64,000 bases of DNA, from positions 1-64,000 of the forward strand of contig CAVRPP010000002.1 in assembly GCA_963723165.1 (NCBI GenBank). The letters are read 5' to 3'. A program made the translations under genes and the position numbers. Each line of letters opens with the position of its first letter. Positions within the stretch are counted from its first letter, which is position 1. The notes under the pieces were generated by a model. It was not told the DNA's origin, did not search any database, and was given only the letters and a program-made list of their open reading frames with translations. Positions 43,132 to 51,951 of this stretch are shown here, in pieces. Source of the stretch: UBA4744 sp963723165 (GTDB lineage Bacteria; Actinomycetota; Acidimicrobiia; Spongiisociales; UBA4744).

Positions 43132-44325
43132 ATGGAAAAGACCGGATTCCTCGCCGAGCAGGTGCAGGAACTGCAGGACGGCGGCCTCTACAACACCATC
43201 CGCCACATCGATAGCCCGCAAGGATCCTGGCTGGTGGTCGACGGGAAGAAGGTCCTCAACTTCTGCTCCAACAACTACCTCGGCCTGGCCAATCACCCCC
43301 GGTTGGTGGCGGCAGCCAAGTCGGCTCTCGACCGGTACGGGATCGGTCCCGGCGCCGTGCGGACCATTGCGGGCACGATGACCCTCCACGATGAACTCGA
43401 GGCGAGGCTGGCAGCTTTCAAGGGCGTGGAGGCAACCATCTCACTGCAGTCGGGATTCGTGGCCAACACCGGCGTCATCCCGGCACTGGTCGACAAGGAC
43501 GACATCATCATCACCGACGCCCTCAACCACGCTTCGATCATTGACGGGGTGCGACTGGCAAAAGCGGGCCGGAAGATCTACGCCCATGCCGACGTGTTTG
43601 ATCTGCGGGTCAAGCTGGGTGAAGCGCGGGCGGAAGGCGCCCGGCGGATCTTGATCATCACCGACGGCGTGTTTTCGATGGACGGCGACATCGCTCCCCT
43701 CGATCGGATCGCCGATGCGGCGGACGAGTTCGAAGCCATGGTCATGGTCGATGATGCCCACGGAGAGGGAGTGCTGGGCCGGGGCGGACGCGGGATCGTC
43801 GATCACTTCGGTTTGCACGGCCGGATAGAGGTCGAAGTCGGCACGATGTCGAAAGCCTTCGGGGTCATGGGCGGGTACGTGGCTGGACCTCAATCATTGA
43901 TCGACTGGCTCCATCAGCGGGCCCGACCGTTCCTGTTCTCGTCTGCCGCCACGCCCCCCGATGTGGCGGCCTGCATCGCCTCGGTCGAGATCCTGGAGGA
44001 GTCCACAGAGTTGGTCGACCGTCTGTGGGCCAATTCACGCGCTTTCAAGGAGGCGATGAGTTCTGCAGGTTTCGATATCGGCAACAGCGCAACGCCCATT
44101 ACCCCGGTGATGCTGGGAGACGAGAAGCTCGCCCAGGAGTTCTCGCGGCGTCTGTTCGCCGAAGAAGCGGTCTTCGCCCAGGCGATTGCCTACCCGACCG
44201 TGCAATTGGGCACCGCCCGGATCCGGGTGATGATCTCAGCCGCTCACTCCGAAGACGATCTCGCATACGGGACCGCTGCCTTCACCAGGATCGGCAAAGA
44301 CCTGAGCGTGATCCAAGCGTCATGA
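43132..44325 (+). CDS. kbl: Glycine C-acetyltransferase (2-amino-3-ketobutyrate CoA ligase)
   Basis: 397-aa alpha-oxoamine synthase. It cleaves 2-amino-3-ketobutyrate with CoA to glycine and acetyl-CoA. PLP-enzyme landmarks: NFCSNNYLGLANHP, GPGAVRTIAGTMTLHDELE, MVDDAHGEGVLG and the Schiff-base Lys in GTMSKAFGVMGGYV. ATG 43132 is preceded by GGGAGGAG and starts MEKTGFLAEQVQEL; the frame is open to 43093 in the tail of tdh. Its stop overlaps the hydrolase gene by 4 nt. Confidence 0.96.
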   Translation: MEKTGFLAEQVQELQDGGLYNTIRHIDSPQGSWLVVDGKKVLNFCSNNYLGLANHPRLVAAAKSALDRYGIGPGAVRTIAGTMTLHDELEARLAAFKGVEATISLQSGFVANTGVIPALVDKDDIIITDALNHASIIDGVRLAKAGRKIYAHADVFDLRVKLGEARAEGARRILIITDGVFSMDGDIAPLDRIADAADEFEAMVMVDDAHGEGVLGRGGRGIVDHFGLHGRIEVEVGTMSKAFGVMGGYVAGPQSLIDWLHQRARPFLFSSAATPPDVAACIASVEILEESTELVDRLWANSRAFKEAMSSAGFDIGNSATPITPVMLGDEKLAQEFSRRLFAEEAVFAQAIAYPTVQLGTARIRVMISAAHSEDDLAYGTAAFTRIGKDLSVIQAS

Positions 44326-45212
44326 TCCTCCCCTCCCCAACCATGCCCGCCTGGCTCGAGGCCATGCTGCCGTTCCGGCGCTACCTCATCGAGGCCGGCG
44401 ACTATCGCAACCACGTCATGGAGATCGGCGAGGGTCGTCCGGTGTTGTGTGTGCACGGAAACCCGAGTTGGGGCTTCCTCTACCGGAAGGTGGCTCTGGC
44501 GCTTACCGGCCGGCCGGTGCGGGTGATCATGCCCGACCTGGTCGGCCTGGGGTTCTCCGACAAGCCCGGGACGGCTGCTCACACGCTCGAAAACCACATC
44601 AGGTGGTTCGGCCAGCTCATCGATGTCCTTGGTCTTGAAGATCTGGTTCTCGTGGTGCAGGACTGGGGAGGAGCGATCGGAGTCGGGGCCATGGCCGACC
44701 GGCAAGAAAAGCTGGGCGGACTGGTGGTTCTGAATACTGCGCTCAGCGAACCAAAACCCGATTTCAAAGCGTCGGCCTTTCACCGTTTCGGCCGTTTGCC
44801 GGTGGTCAGTGATGCTGCGTACCGGTTGCTGGGCTTCCCGCAGATAGCCCTGGGAGCCGCCCAGGGTGACCGATCCAGCATCAAAGGCGCGGTGGCACGC
44901 GCCTACCGGTACCCGTTGCGGGATCGGCGCCACAATCAAGCCCCGCTGGCGCTGACCCGTATGGTCCCCGATTCCATGGACCATCCTTCGATTCCGGCCT
45001 TGCGGGGCGTGGGTGAGTTTGTGCGCAGCTACGACGGTCCCGCCGAGATCGTCTGGGGTGATCGCGACCCGGTCCTCGGCCGCGCCCGCAACCACATTTC
45101 CCGGCTGCTGCCCCACGCCGCCGTCACCCGCACCAAAGGCGGTCACTTCCTCCAGGAAGAGGTTCCGGTCGAGATCGCCACAGCCATCCTGCGGGTGGCC
45201 GGAGTGTCATGA
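44322..45212 (+). CDS. Haloalkane-dehalogenase-like alpha/beta hydrolase
   Basis: 296-aa alpha/beta hydrolase. The nucleophile position is Asp in VVQDWGGAIGVG, as in haloalkane dehalogenases and epoxide hydrolases; the oxyanion motif is HGNPSW, the acid Asp lies in WGDRDPVLGRA and the His in GGHFLQEE. Substrate unknown; dehalogenase or related C-X hydrolysis is plausible. ATG 44322 overlaps the kbl stop (ATGA), so it is coupled to the threonine pathway genes, although a functional link is not evident. The next gene also overlaps by 4 nt. Confidence 0.85.
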   Translation: MILPSPTMPAWLEAMLPFRRYLIEAGDYRNHVMEIGEGRPVLCVHGNPSWGFLYRKVALALTGRPVRVIMPDLVGLGFSDKPGTAAHTLENHIRWFGQLIDVLGLEDLVLVVQDWGGAIGVGAMADRQEKLGGLVVLNTALSEPKPDFKASAFHRFGRLPVVSDAAYRLLGFPQIALGAAQGDRSSIKGAVARAYRYPLRDRRHNQAPLALTRMVPDSMDHPSIPALRGVGEFVRSYDGPAEIVWGDRDPVLGRARNHISRLLPHAAVTRTKGGHFLQEEVPVEIATAILRVAGVS

Positions 45213-45709
45213 GGCGCGGCCTAGCGCTGGTCGGGTTCATCGTGGTGGCAGCAGTGGTGATCAACGGGGTGGGCTCGGATGCGTCCTTCACGGTGGACGG
45301 CAGCTTCATCCTCTGGGACGAATACCCGGGCAAAGTCGGTGGCGAACGCTGCACCGGCGAGCGAAGCCTCTATCACGGCATCAACTCGTCGACGCAGGTG
45401 ACGGTGGAGACTGCCGCCGGGGACACCGTGGCAGCCGTCACTCTCGGCGAGGGACGGATCGCCTCCGGGGACGATCTGGTGGATCTCGCCACGGTGGCCG
45501 GCCAGCAGGCGACGCTGGATGAGGTTGACGCTGCTCTGGCCGGCGTTCCGCTGGTGCCTTGCCTCTTCGTGTTTCGCTTCGCCGTCGACGCGAATGGGAG
45601 GGGCGCAGACGAATTTGTTGTGCGGCTCGGTACGTGGGGAGCCTTGACGATGAGCGAGGGCGACCTGCGCAAGCCCGGCTCCGTCCAGCTCTCGGTTGGT
45701 CTGCGTTGA
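45209..45709 (+). CDS. Exported hypothetical protein (166 aa)
   Basis: Not recognised. An N-terminal hydrophobic segment (GLALVGFIVVAAVVINGVGS) indicates export or a single anchor; the remainder is a beta-rich domain with two Cys (GERCTGER, LVPCLFVFRF) that could pair. Its start overlaps the dehalogenase-like gene by 4 nt, and a strong hairpin follows, so it is the last gene of the tdh-kbl operon. Confidence 0.72.
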   Translation: MRRGLALVGFIVVAAVVINGVGSDASFTVDGSFILWDEYPGKVGGERCTGERSLYHGINSSTQVTVETAAGDTVAAVTLGEGRIASGDDLVDLATVAGQQATLDEVDAALAGVPLVPCLFVFRFAVDANGRGADEFVVRLGTWGALTMSEGDLRKPGSVQLSVGLR

Positions 45710-45750
45710 GGGTGCTGCAGGAATACCCTCCCATCCCTCTCGGCACGCGC

Positions 45751-45778
45751 AGGGCCCCCGAATCTGATCGGGGGCCCT
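45751..45778. terminator. Strong bidirectional terminator hairpin
   Basis: Perfect 11-bp stem AGGGCCCCCGA / TCGGGGGCCCT with a 6-nt loop, between the convergent exported-protein and fasciclin genes. Confidence 0.8.
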
Positions 45779-45816
45779 CGGAGCGGGTCTCGCCCGCTAT
45801 TGGTGGTCTTTGTTGA

Positions 45817-46341
45817 CTACGACGACGGCGGGAGGATGACCGCATCAATCACGTGGATGACCCCGTTGGAAGCCATGACGTCGGTGGTTACGACGTTGGC
45901 GCTGCCATTGAGGACGACGGTTCCGTCTTCCACGGCGATGGCAATGTCCTCACCCTGAACCGTGGTAGCTGAGTCGAGTCCGACGACGTCGGCGGCCAGC
46001 ACCTTGCCAGACACGACGTGGTAGGTCAGCACTTCAGCCAGAGCTGCAGGGTCGGCGAGTAGACCGTCGAGCACGCCTTCAGGCAGTGCAGCAAAGGCCT
46101 CGTCGGTCGGAGCAAACACCGTGAACGGCCCTTCGCCATTGAGGGTGTCTACCAGGCCGGCGGCCTCGACGGCGGTGACAAGGGTGTTGAATCCTGCACC
46201 TACGGCCACGTCGACGATGGTCTCTTCCATGATCTCTTCTGCCACGGTTGTAGTTGTGGTTTCTTCATCGGCATCAGCGGATGAGCACGCCACTCCCACG
46301 ATCGCCAGAACAGATGCCAGAGCGATAACTCGTATCTTCAT
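45817..46341 (-). CDS. Fasciclin-domain lipoprotein
   Basis: 174-aa surface protein. Signal MKIRVIALASVLAIVGVAC with lipobox VGVAC (Cys about residue 19), an acidic/Thr linker, then one complete FAS1 domain: NTLVTAVEAAGLVDTLNG, GPFTVFAPTDEAFAALP, LTYHVVSGKV and the closing GVIHVIDAVILPP. FAS1 domains mediate adhesion. ATG 46341 is chosen because AGGAGA lies upstream and it gives a clean signal peptide; the frame is open to 46509. Monocistronic. Confidence 0.93.
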   Translation of the reverse strand: MKIRVIALASVLAIVGVACSSADADEETTTTTVAEEIMEETIVDVAVGAGFNTLVTAVEAAGLVDTLNGEGPFTVFAPTDEAFAALPEGVLDGLLADPAALAEVLTYHVVSGKVLAADVVGLDSATTVQGEDIAIAVEDGTVVLNGSANVVTTDVMASNGVIHVIDAVILPPSS

Positions 46342-46441
46342 TTCAAGTCTCCTGTTGAGCTTCGTTTCCTGCGGAGCAGGCTTATGCACGTAAGTACGAA
46401 GCCGACAGAAGATTGGATGACAGCGGGTTTCGTGCCCTTGA

Positions 46442-47572
46442 CTACTCGAGCACGAAGATGTTCCGTTCGGCGCACAGGTCTTTGAGGATCTGCGGCCAGA
46501 CGGTGACACTGACCTCGCCGAGATGGGCTTTCTTCAACAGCGCCATGTAGGTGCGGGACTGCCCGATCCCACCTCCTATAGAGAGCGGGATCTCATCGTT
46601 CATGATCGCCTGATGGTATGGCAACCTGAGGAAGTCCATCTGACCGGTGATCTCGAGCTGCTTGACCAGGGTCTCCTTGGTGACCCGCACGCCCATCGAA
46701 GTCAGCTCATGGCGGCGTTTTGTCACGGGGCTCCAGACCAGGATGTCGCCGTTGAGGCCGTGCATGGGACGCCCGTCATCAGAGACGGTCGGGGTGATCC
46801 AGTCGTCGTAGTCCGCTGCCCGCATCTCGTGGGGATAGCCATCTTCGAGGGTCCATCCAATGCCGTAGATGAAAACGCCCGGGAATTTCTGCAACACCGC
46901 CGTCTCCCGTTGCTTGCGGGGCAGATCCGGATACATCCCGAGGATGTCTTCAGCGTGGAGGAACGTGAGCTCGTCGGGGAGATCCGGATATTTGTCGGTG
47001 CGGAGTGCCGGGAATTGCTCCATGACGTGTTCTTCTGCGCCCTTGATGACTTTCCAGATCTTCCGCACCGTGTTGGTGAGGTAGTCCAAATTGCGCTGTT
47101 CGGCCGTTATCGCCTTCTCCCAGTCCCACTGGTCGACGTATGCACTGTGATCGTGGTCCAGGAAGTAATCCTTGCGGACTGCCTTCATATCGGTGAGCAG
47201 ACCTTCGCCTGGCTCCATGCCGAACTGTTTGAGGGCAACGCGCTTCCATTTGGTGGCAGCCTGGACGATCTGGGCGTCGATCGGGTGCTGATCGTGGTCG
47301 TTGGAGATGTGGAAACCGATGGGGGTACGGGACCCGTCCCGATCGAGGTCGTCGTTGACACCGCTGTTCTCATCAACGATGAGCGGCACCTGCACCATCA
47401 TCAGACCGAGCTCCTCGGCCAGGTGCTCTTCGATGTACTGCTTGGCGGCGAACAACGCCTGCATGGTTTCCCGCGGGGTGAGGAACGACAGGTAATCCTC
47501 AGGCAAGACTTTGGCGAGGTCGTCGTAGTTGCCGATTCCGGGTCCGGCCAGGTCGGCTTGCTTGTCGGACAT
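46442..47572 (-). CDS. asnA: Aspartate--ammonia ligase
   Basis: 376-aa class II synthetase-like enzyme making asparagine from aspartate, ammonia and ATP. Family segments: FLTPRETMQALFAAKQYIE, LMMVQVPLIVDENSGVNDDL, KWKRVALKQF, MKAVRKDYFLDHDHSAYVDQWDWE and LSIGGGIGQSRTYMALL. Length is slightly above the 330 aa of E. coli AsnA. With AsnA here, the asparagine-synthase homologue at 7272-9053 is less likely to be needed for asparagine supply. Confidence 0.95.
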   Translation of the reverse strand: MSDKQADLAGPGIGNYDDLAKVLPEDYLSFLTPRETMQALFAAKQYIEEHLAEELGLMMVQVPLIVDENSGVNDDLDRDGSRTPIGFHISNDHDQHPIDAQIVQAATKWKRVALKQFGMEPGEGLLTDMKAVRKDYFLDHDHSAYVDQWDWEKAITAEQRNLDYLTNTVRKIWKVIKGAEEHVMEQFPALRTDKYPDLPDELTFLHAEDILGMYPDLPRKQRETAVLQKFPGVFIYGIGWTLEDGYPHEMRAADYDDWITPTVSDDGRPMHGLNGDILVWSPVTKRRHELTSMGVRVTKETLVKQLEITGQMDFLRLPYHQAIMNDEIPLSIGGGIGQSRTYMALLKKAHLGEVSVTVWPQILKDLCAERNIFVLE

Positions 47573-47746
47573 GCTGCCTCCGATCGTCGCGGGGCACGCC
47601 CACCGCGTGCTGGTGGTCCTCCTTTGCGACGATACCGCCCCCTACCCCCGCCCCTGGAGGGCCAGATGGCCCATTTGCGGTGGCGGACTGCCCTGCCCTG
47701 CATTATTCGGTCGAGTTGGTTGCCACTACCGAGTAGCGTTGATGCA

Positions 47747-48367
47747 ATGACCGCTGTATTTGCATTTGCTGCGATTGTCGGCTGGCCCTTCTTGCTCTTC
47801 TTTGTCTTCTTCGGAGGAGAAGACGGCGGCGGGGATGCGGACTTCGATGTCGACGTGGACGTCGATGCCGACTTCGGTTCGACCGGCGACTTCGGTTCGA
47901 CCGGCGACTTCGGTTCGACCGGCGGCATCGGCGGAGGAGTCGCGTCTGCGGTGCTCTCCATCTTGTCATTTCGTTCGATCGTGTTCTTCCTGGCTTTCTT
48001 TGGGGCAACCGGTTTGATCCTGGACGCCCTGGCGACCAATTCCGTGATCACCCTGGTGGTAGCGGTCGCCCTCGGTTTGTTTGCGGCGAGTCTGAACAAT
48101 CGTGTCTTCCGCTACCTCAAGGCATCGTCGGTCTCCACCGACGTGAGTGACAGCACGTTGAGCGGCGCCGTCGGCCGGGTGACCGTACCCATTTCGGTGG
48201 CTTCGAAGGGCCGGATCACCTGCGAGGTTGATGGTCAGACGATCAACCTGACGGCCGTCCCCTTCGATCCCTCGGAGCAATCCGAATTCGGGGTAGGCGA
48301 ATCTGTAGTGGTTGTAGAAGTCGACCGGGGCACCGCCAGGGTGTCCTCGTTTCGAGAGCTTTCTTAG
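47747..48367 (+). CDS. NfeD-like membrane protein
   Basis: 206-aa membrane protein with an N-terminal helix (AAIVGWPFLLFFVFF), a low-complexity Gly/Asp/Ser loop, two or three helices (about residues 75-125) and a C-terminal OB-type domain (LSGAVGRVTVPISVASKGRITCEVDGQ). This is the YuaF/NfeD arrangement that partners flotillin in membrane microdomains; the flotillin gene follows after 12 nt. ATG 47747 was chosen; the frame is open far upstream antisense to asnA. The loop is coded by an 18-nt tandem repeat. Confidence 0.85.
   Translation: MTAVFAFAAIVGWPFLLFFVFFGGEDGGGDADFDVDVDVDADFGSTGDFGSTGDFGSTGGIGGGVASAVLSILSFRSIVFFLAFFGATGLILDALATNSVITLVVAVALGLFAASLNNRVFRYLKASSVSTDVSDSTLSGAVGRVTVPISVASKGRITCEVDGQTINLTAVPFDPSEQSEFGVGESVVVVEVDRGTARVSSFRELS
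47873..47926 (+). repeat. 18-nt tandem repeat, three units
   Basis: Three consecutive copies of TTCGGTTCGACCGGCGAC (the last ends GGC), coding FGSTGD three times in the extracellular or cytoplasmic loop of the NfeD-like protein. Copy number is likely to vary by slippage. Confidence 0.9.
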
Positions 48368-48379
48368 AGAGGTTGCAAT

Positions 48380-49663
48380 ATGGACGTAGTCATCACCGTG
48401 GCCGTGATTGTTGTTCTGGCCATCATGCTGGTTCTCATCAGCGTCCGATCGTTCATCGTGATTTGCCCGCCCAACCTGGTGGCAGTGATATCCGGACGCG
48501 GCAAGGAAGGACAACCCGGATATCGCGTCTTCCGCGGTGGCCGCACGCTTCGCATTCCCTTGCTGGAGAAGGTCGGTTGGATGGAGCTCAACACGATCGC
48601 CATCGACGTCAACGTGCAAAACGCTTACTCCAAGGGCGCCATCCCTTTGTCGGTCCAGGCAGTCGGCAACATCAAGATCTCCAGTCGTGAAGGCGTGCTC
48701 GACAACGCCATCGAGCGGTTCCTGGACCGTCCAACCGAGTATGTGCAGAAGATCGCCAAAGAGACTCTCGAAGCCAACTTGCGCGGCGTGCTGGCCACCC
48801 TTACCCCGGAGGAAGTCAACGAGGACCGCCTCAAGTTCGCTCAGACGCTGATTGACGAAGCGGACGACGACATGCGCACTCTCGGGCTCGATCTTGACGT
48901 GCTGAAGATCCAGAACGTCACCGACGAGGTCGACTACCTCGACTCGGTGGGACGCAGGCGGACGGCGCAAGTCATCATGGAGGCGCGGGTCGCAGAAGCG
49001 GAACGCCAGACGGAGGCACAAGAAGCCGAAGCCTCTGCGCGGCGCCGGGCGGAGATCGCTCAGGTCAACGCCAACCTCGAGATCGTCGAGCGCTCCAATG
49101 CTCTGCGGGTCAGGGAGGCGGAGCTCGAAGCCTTGGCCATTGCCAAGGAGCGCCAGGCTGAGGTGGCAGGCGAGAAGGCAAAAGCCGTCGCCGAGCAATC
49201 CCTCGAAACGGAGCGCATCGAGTTGCAGAAGCGTCGCCTCGAAGCCGACGTGATCACTCCCGCCAGGGCGGAGAAAGAGGCCAAGGAACTGCGGGCCAAG
49301 GGCGAGGCTGCCAAGATCATCGAAGATGGCGCCGCCCAGATAGAGGTCTTCAGGCGGCTCATCGAGCAGTATCAGGCGGCAGGCGCCGATGCCCAGAACA
49401 TCTTCGTGCTCAACATGCTCCCCGACCTGCTCGGCCAGATCGTCGACACAGTCAAGGGAGTCTCCATCGACAAGGTGACCGTGATCGACTCCGGGAACGG
49501 CTCACAGGGTATCGCCGATGTCATGAGCCAGCTTCCGGCTGCGGTAATCAAGCTGACCGAACAGGTGGAGACCGCAACCGGGATCAATATTCTGAGCGGC
49601 CTGGGGGCCGGGCAGAAGGCGGAGGTAGCAGTCGTTGAGACCGAAGAGGAAGCCTCCGAATAG
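48380..49663 (+). CDS. floT: Flotillin-like SPFH-domain protein
   Basis: 427-aa membrane scaffold. One N-terminal membrane helix (VITVAVIVVLAIMLVLI), an SPFH/band-7 domain (about residues 35-200, with NVQNAYSKGAIPLSVQAVGN and FLDRPTEYVQKIAKETLEANLRGVLATLTPEE), then a long Glu/Ala coiled coil (about residues 200-330) and a C-terminal flotillin tail. It organises membrane microdomains with NfeD. GAGAGG precedes ATG 48380, 12 nt after the NfeD-like gene. Confidence 0.92.
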   Translation: MDVVITVAVIVVLAIMLVLISVRSFIVICPPNLVAVISGRGKEGQPGYRVFRGGRTLRIPLLEKVGWMELNTIAIDVNVQNAYSKGAIPLSVQAVGNIKISSREGVLDNAIERFLDRPTEYVQKIAKETLEANLRGVLATLTPEEVNEDRLKFAQTLIDEADDDMRTLGLDLDVLKIQNVTDEVDYLDSVGRRRTAQVIMEARVAEAERQTEAQEAEASARRRAEIAQVNANLEIVERSNALRVREAELEALAIAKERQAEVAGEKAKAVAEQSLETERIELQKRRLEADVITPARAEKEAKELRAKGEAAKIIEDGAAQIEVFRRLIEQYQAAGADAQNIFVLNMLPDLLGQIVDTVKGVSIDKVTVIDSGNGSQGIADVMSQLPAAVIKLTEQVETATGINILSGLGAGQKAEVAVVETEEEASE

Positions 49664-49774
49664 TGAGGGATCGGCCCCTGCGGCGCATTGGTTGATGCCG
49701 GTTACGTTCGGAAAACAGAAACGCGACCCATCGCCGGCAGGCAGACGGGCCCGCAGCCGTTAATCTCTCAGTTC

Positions 49775-50779
49775 ATGGCACGCGTTCGTCTTTTTGCCAA
49801 CCTCAGAGAACTGGCCGGATCGGCCGAGATCGAAATCCCCGGAGACACCGTGGCTGCCGTCCTGGACCACGCCGTCAAGCGGTTCGGACAAGAGTTTCGG
49901 CGTAGTCTCGGCCACTCCCGGGTCTGGCTCAACGGAGAGCCGGCGGAGGATGGCGATCCAGTCGGCAGCATGGACGAGGTGGCCGTGCTGCCACCTGTTT
50001 CGGGCGGGGCGACGGCCACACTCACGGTCAGCGGGATTCAGGTGGGTCTCGCCGTCCTGGCGTTACTCGTTACGAATGCCTTCACCGAGCCCGCCTGGTT
50101 CGTCGCCATCCTGGTCGGCGTCGGGGCGTCGTGGGCGTGGGACATAACCGGCGACGACGAAATCTGGCGACCGTATCGGGTTCCGGTGCTGCTATCAGTC
50201 CTGGCCGGAGGACTGGCCACCTACGGGTTCGAAGTTGCCGAGCTCCAACCGGACGGGCGGGGCGTCGGTCTCGGGGTGGCCGCCGGCCTGGCCATCATGA
50301 TCACCCTCATCGCGGGAGTGTTCTCGCCTCGCCACCGCAGTCTGACCTCGCTGGTCTCAACTGCGACTGTGTCACTAGCTGCGGCGCTATCGGTTGGATC
50401 CTTAGTGCTGGTACGCATCGAGACCGTGCTGGGTCAAGACCTGATCTGGGTGTTCCTGGCCATGGTGATCGTCGGAAAAGGGGTAGCCGGCCTCCTGGCC
50501 CGCGCCCAAACCCCTTCGATGGATCCGCTGACTGGAGCGGTGATCGCCACCGTGTTGGCCGCCGTCGCGGCCTCATTCGTCTGGGACCTCAGTTTGGTCG
50601 GCATGTTCCTGGTGGGGATATTCGTCGCTGTCGGTTTGGTGTCCGGAATCTCGATGGGCAGCTTGATCAGAGTCGGTGAGATCTACTTGACGGATGCGGT
50701 CGAGGGGTCGCTGGTGGCGCTCGACGGTCCCGTGCTGGCAGCCCTCGTTTTCGCGCCTTTCGTCACGCTGTTGCTGTAG
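49775..50779 (+). CDS. MoaD/ThiS-like domain fused to polytopic membrane protein
   Basis: 334-aa protein of unusual build. Residues 1-78 read as a MoaD/ThiS ubiquitin-like domain (MARVRLFANLRELAGSAEIE, then VWLNGEPAEDGDPVGSMDEV and VAVLPPVSGG) with the diglycine at 77-78, which is the activated C-terminus in free MoaD. Here the chain continues without a stop into some eight hydrophobic segments (about residues 85-334). No catalytic motif is seen in the membrane part. ATG 49775 was chosen because it gives the exact MoaD start; the frame is open to 49688. Confidence 0.8.
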   Translation: MARVRLFANLRELAGSAEIEIPGDTVAAVLDHAVKRFGQEFRRSLGHSRVWLNGEPAEDGDPVGSMDEVAVLPPVSGGATATLTVSGIQVGLAVLALLVTNAFTEPAWFVAILVGVGASWAWDITGDDEIWRPYRVPVLLSVLAGGLATYGFEVAELQPDGRGVGLGVAAGLAIMITLIAGVFSPRHRSLTSLVSTATVSLAAALSVGSLVLVRIETVLGQDLIWVFLAMVIVGKGVAGLLARAQTPSMDPLTGAVIATVLAAVAASFVWDLSLVGMFLVGIFVAVGLVSGISMGSLIRVGEIYLTDAVEGSLVALDGPVLAALVFAPFVTLLL

Positions 50780-50825
50780 GTAGCCCGGCAGAAACTTCTC
50801 AAGAGTCCCGGATCTCACTACGCTG

Positions 50826-51941
50826 ATGGGCGTTATGCATTGGCTACGGGCGCGTCGCGTCCTCTTTATTCTTCCTCTCGTCCTGCTCTGGGTGTTTGGT
50901 TCCGCGCTGCCCGCGGTCTCGGTCACCAAATCTCAGGTGGACGCAGCCTGCGCGGACTCCCGGGCAGCGCTCGACGAATGGGATGCTGCCGCCGCCCGGG
51001 CGGCGGAGGCACTCGGCCGATACAACGAGGTGAACGAGGAACTCGAGAGCGTGAGCTTGCGGGTACTGCAGTTGCGCGATCGCATCGAGGAAAAGCAGAC
51101 GGACGTGGCCGATATTCGAGAACGCGTGGTCGGCCGGGCCGTGGAGATGTACATGGACGGGGGCAGCCAGGTAGCCGAGTTCGTCCTCTCGTCCTCATCG
51201 GTAGATGAAGTTTTGACCGGTCAGGAGTTCCTCGAAGTCGTGACCGAAGAAGACATATCCTCTCTCGATCATCTTGCAGCCCTCAAGAACGACATGGAAC
51301 GGTGGCAAGAGGAGTTGAAGACCGATCAGGCACGCCTGGCAGTGCTCAACCAGGAGGCCCTGGACGTCGCAACCTTGATGGAAGAGGCCATGAACAAGAA
51401 AGAGGCGGCCTACCGCACATTGAGCGACGACTGCCGCAAGCTGAGATCGGAATACGACGCCCAGCTGGCTGCCGCTGCGGCTGCAGCCGCAGCCCGCGCC
51501 AAAGGAGCGTCCGGTGGAGTCCCGTCCAGCGTTACGCCCGGGTTCATCTGTCCCATGAGTCCGGGAGCCGTTCAGTTCATCAACGACTGGGGCTTTCCGC
51601 GCTCAGGGGGCCGGAGCCACAAAGGTACCGATGTGTTCGCTCCGATGGGACAACCGGTCTACGCGGTGGTGAGCGGGACCGTCCGGGCTTACACGAATTC
51701 TCTCGGTGGGAACTCTGTTTGGTTGACCGCCGACAACCGCACGGGCTACTACTTCGCCCATCTGAGCAGCTGGGGTCCGGGCATCACAACGGGCGTCTAT
51801 GTGTCGAAAGGCGACGTGATCGGCTATAACGGGAACTCAGGCAACGCCTACGGAGGAGCCCCGCATGTGCATTTCCAAATTCATCCCGGAGGCGGATCAC
51901 CTATGAACCCCTATTTCACGCTCAAAGCAGCGTGTGGTTAA
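50826..51941 (+). CDS. M23 peptidoglycan endopeptidase with coiled coil
   Basis: 371-aa exported protein. Signal peptide (VLFILPLVLLWVFGSALPAVS) followed by a coiled coil (about residues 35-225) and a C-terminal M23/LytM domain (about residues 260-365) with zinc ligands in GRSHKGTDVFAP and HVHFQIHP and the conserved GYYFAHL. The arrangement is that of EnvC/RipA-like cell-wall hydrolases or their regulators. First gene of the tight array running to 55554. ATG 50835 is an alternative start. Confidence 0.92.
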   Translation: MGVMHWLRARRVLFILPLVLLWVFGSALPAVSVTKSQVDAACADSRAALDEWDAAAARAAEALGRYNEVNEELESVSLRVLQLRDRIEEKQTDVADIRERVVGRAVEMYMDGGSQVAEFVLSSSSVDEVLTGQEFLEVVTEEDISSLDHLAALKNDMERWQEELKTDQARLAVLNQEALDVATLMEEAMNKKEAAYRTLSDDCRKLRSEYDAQLAAAAAAAAARAKGASGGVPSSVTPGFICPMSPGAVQFINDWGFPRSGGRSHKGTDVFAPMGQPVYAVVSGTVRAYTNSLGGNSVWLTADNRTGYYFAHLSSWGPGITTGVYVSKGDVIGYNGNSGNAYGGAPHVHFQIHPGGGSPMNPYFTLKAACG

Positions 51942-51951
51942 GGCTGTGACT

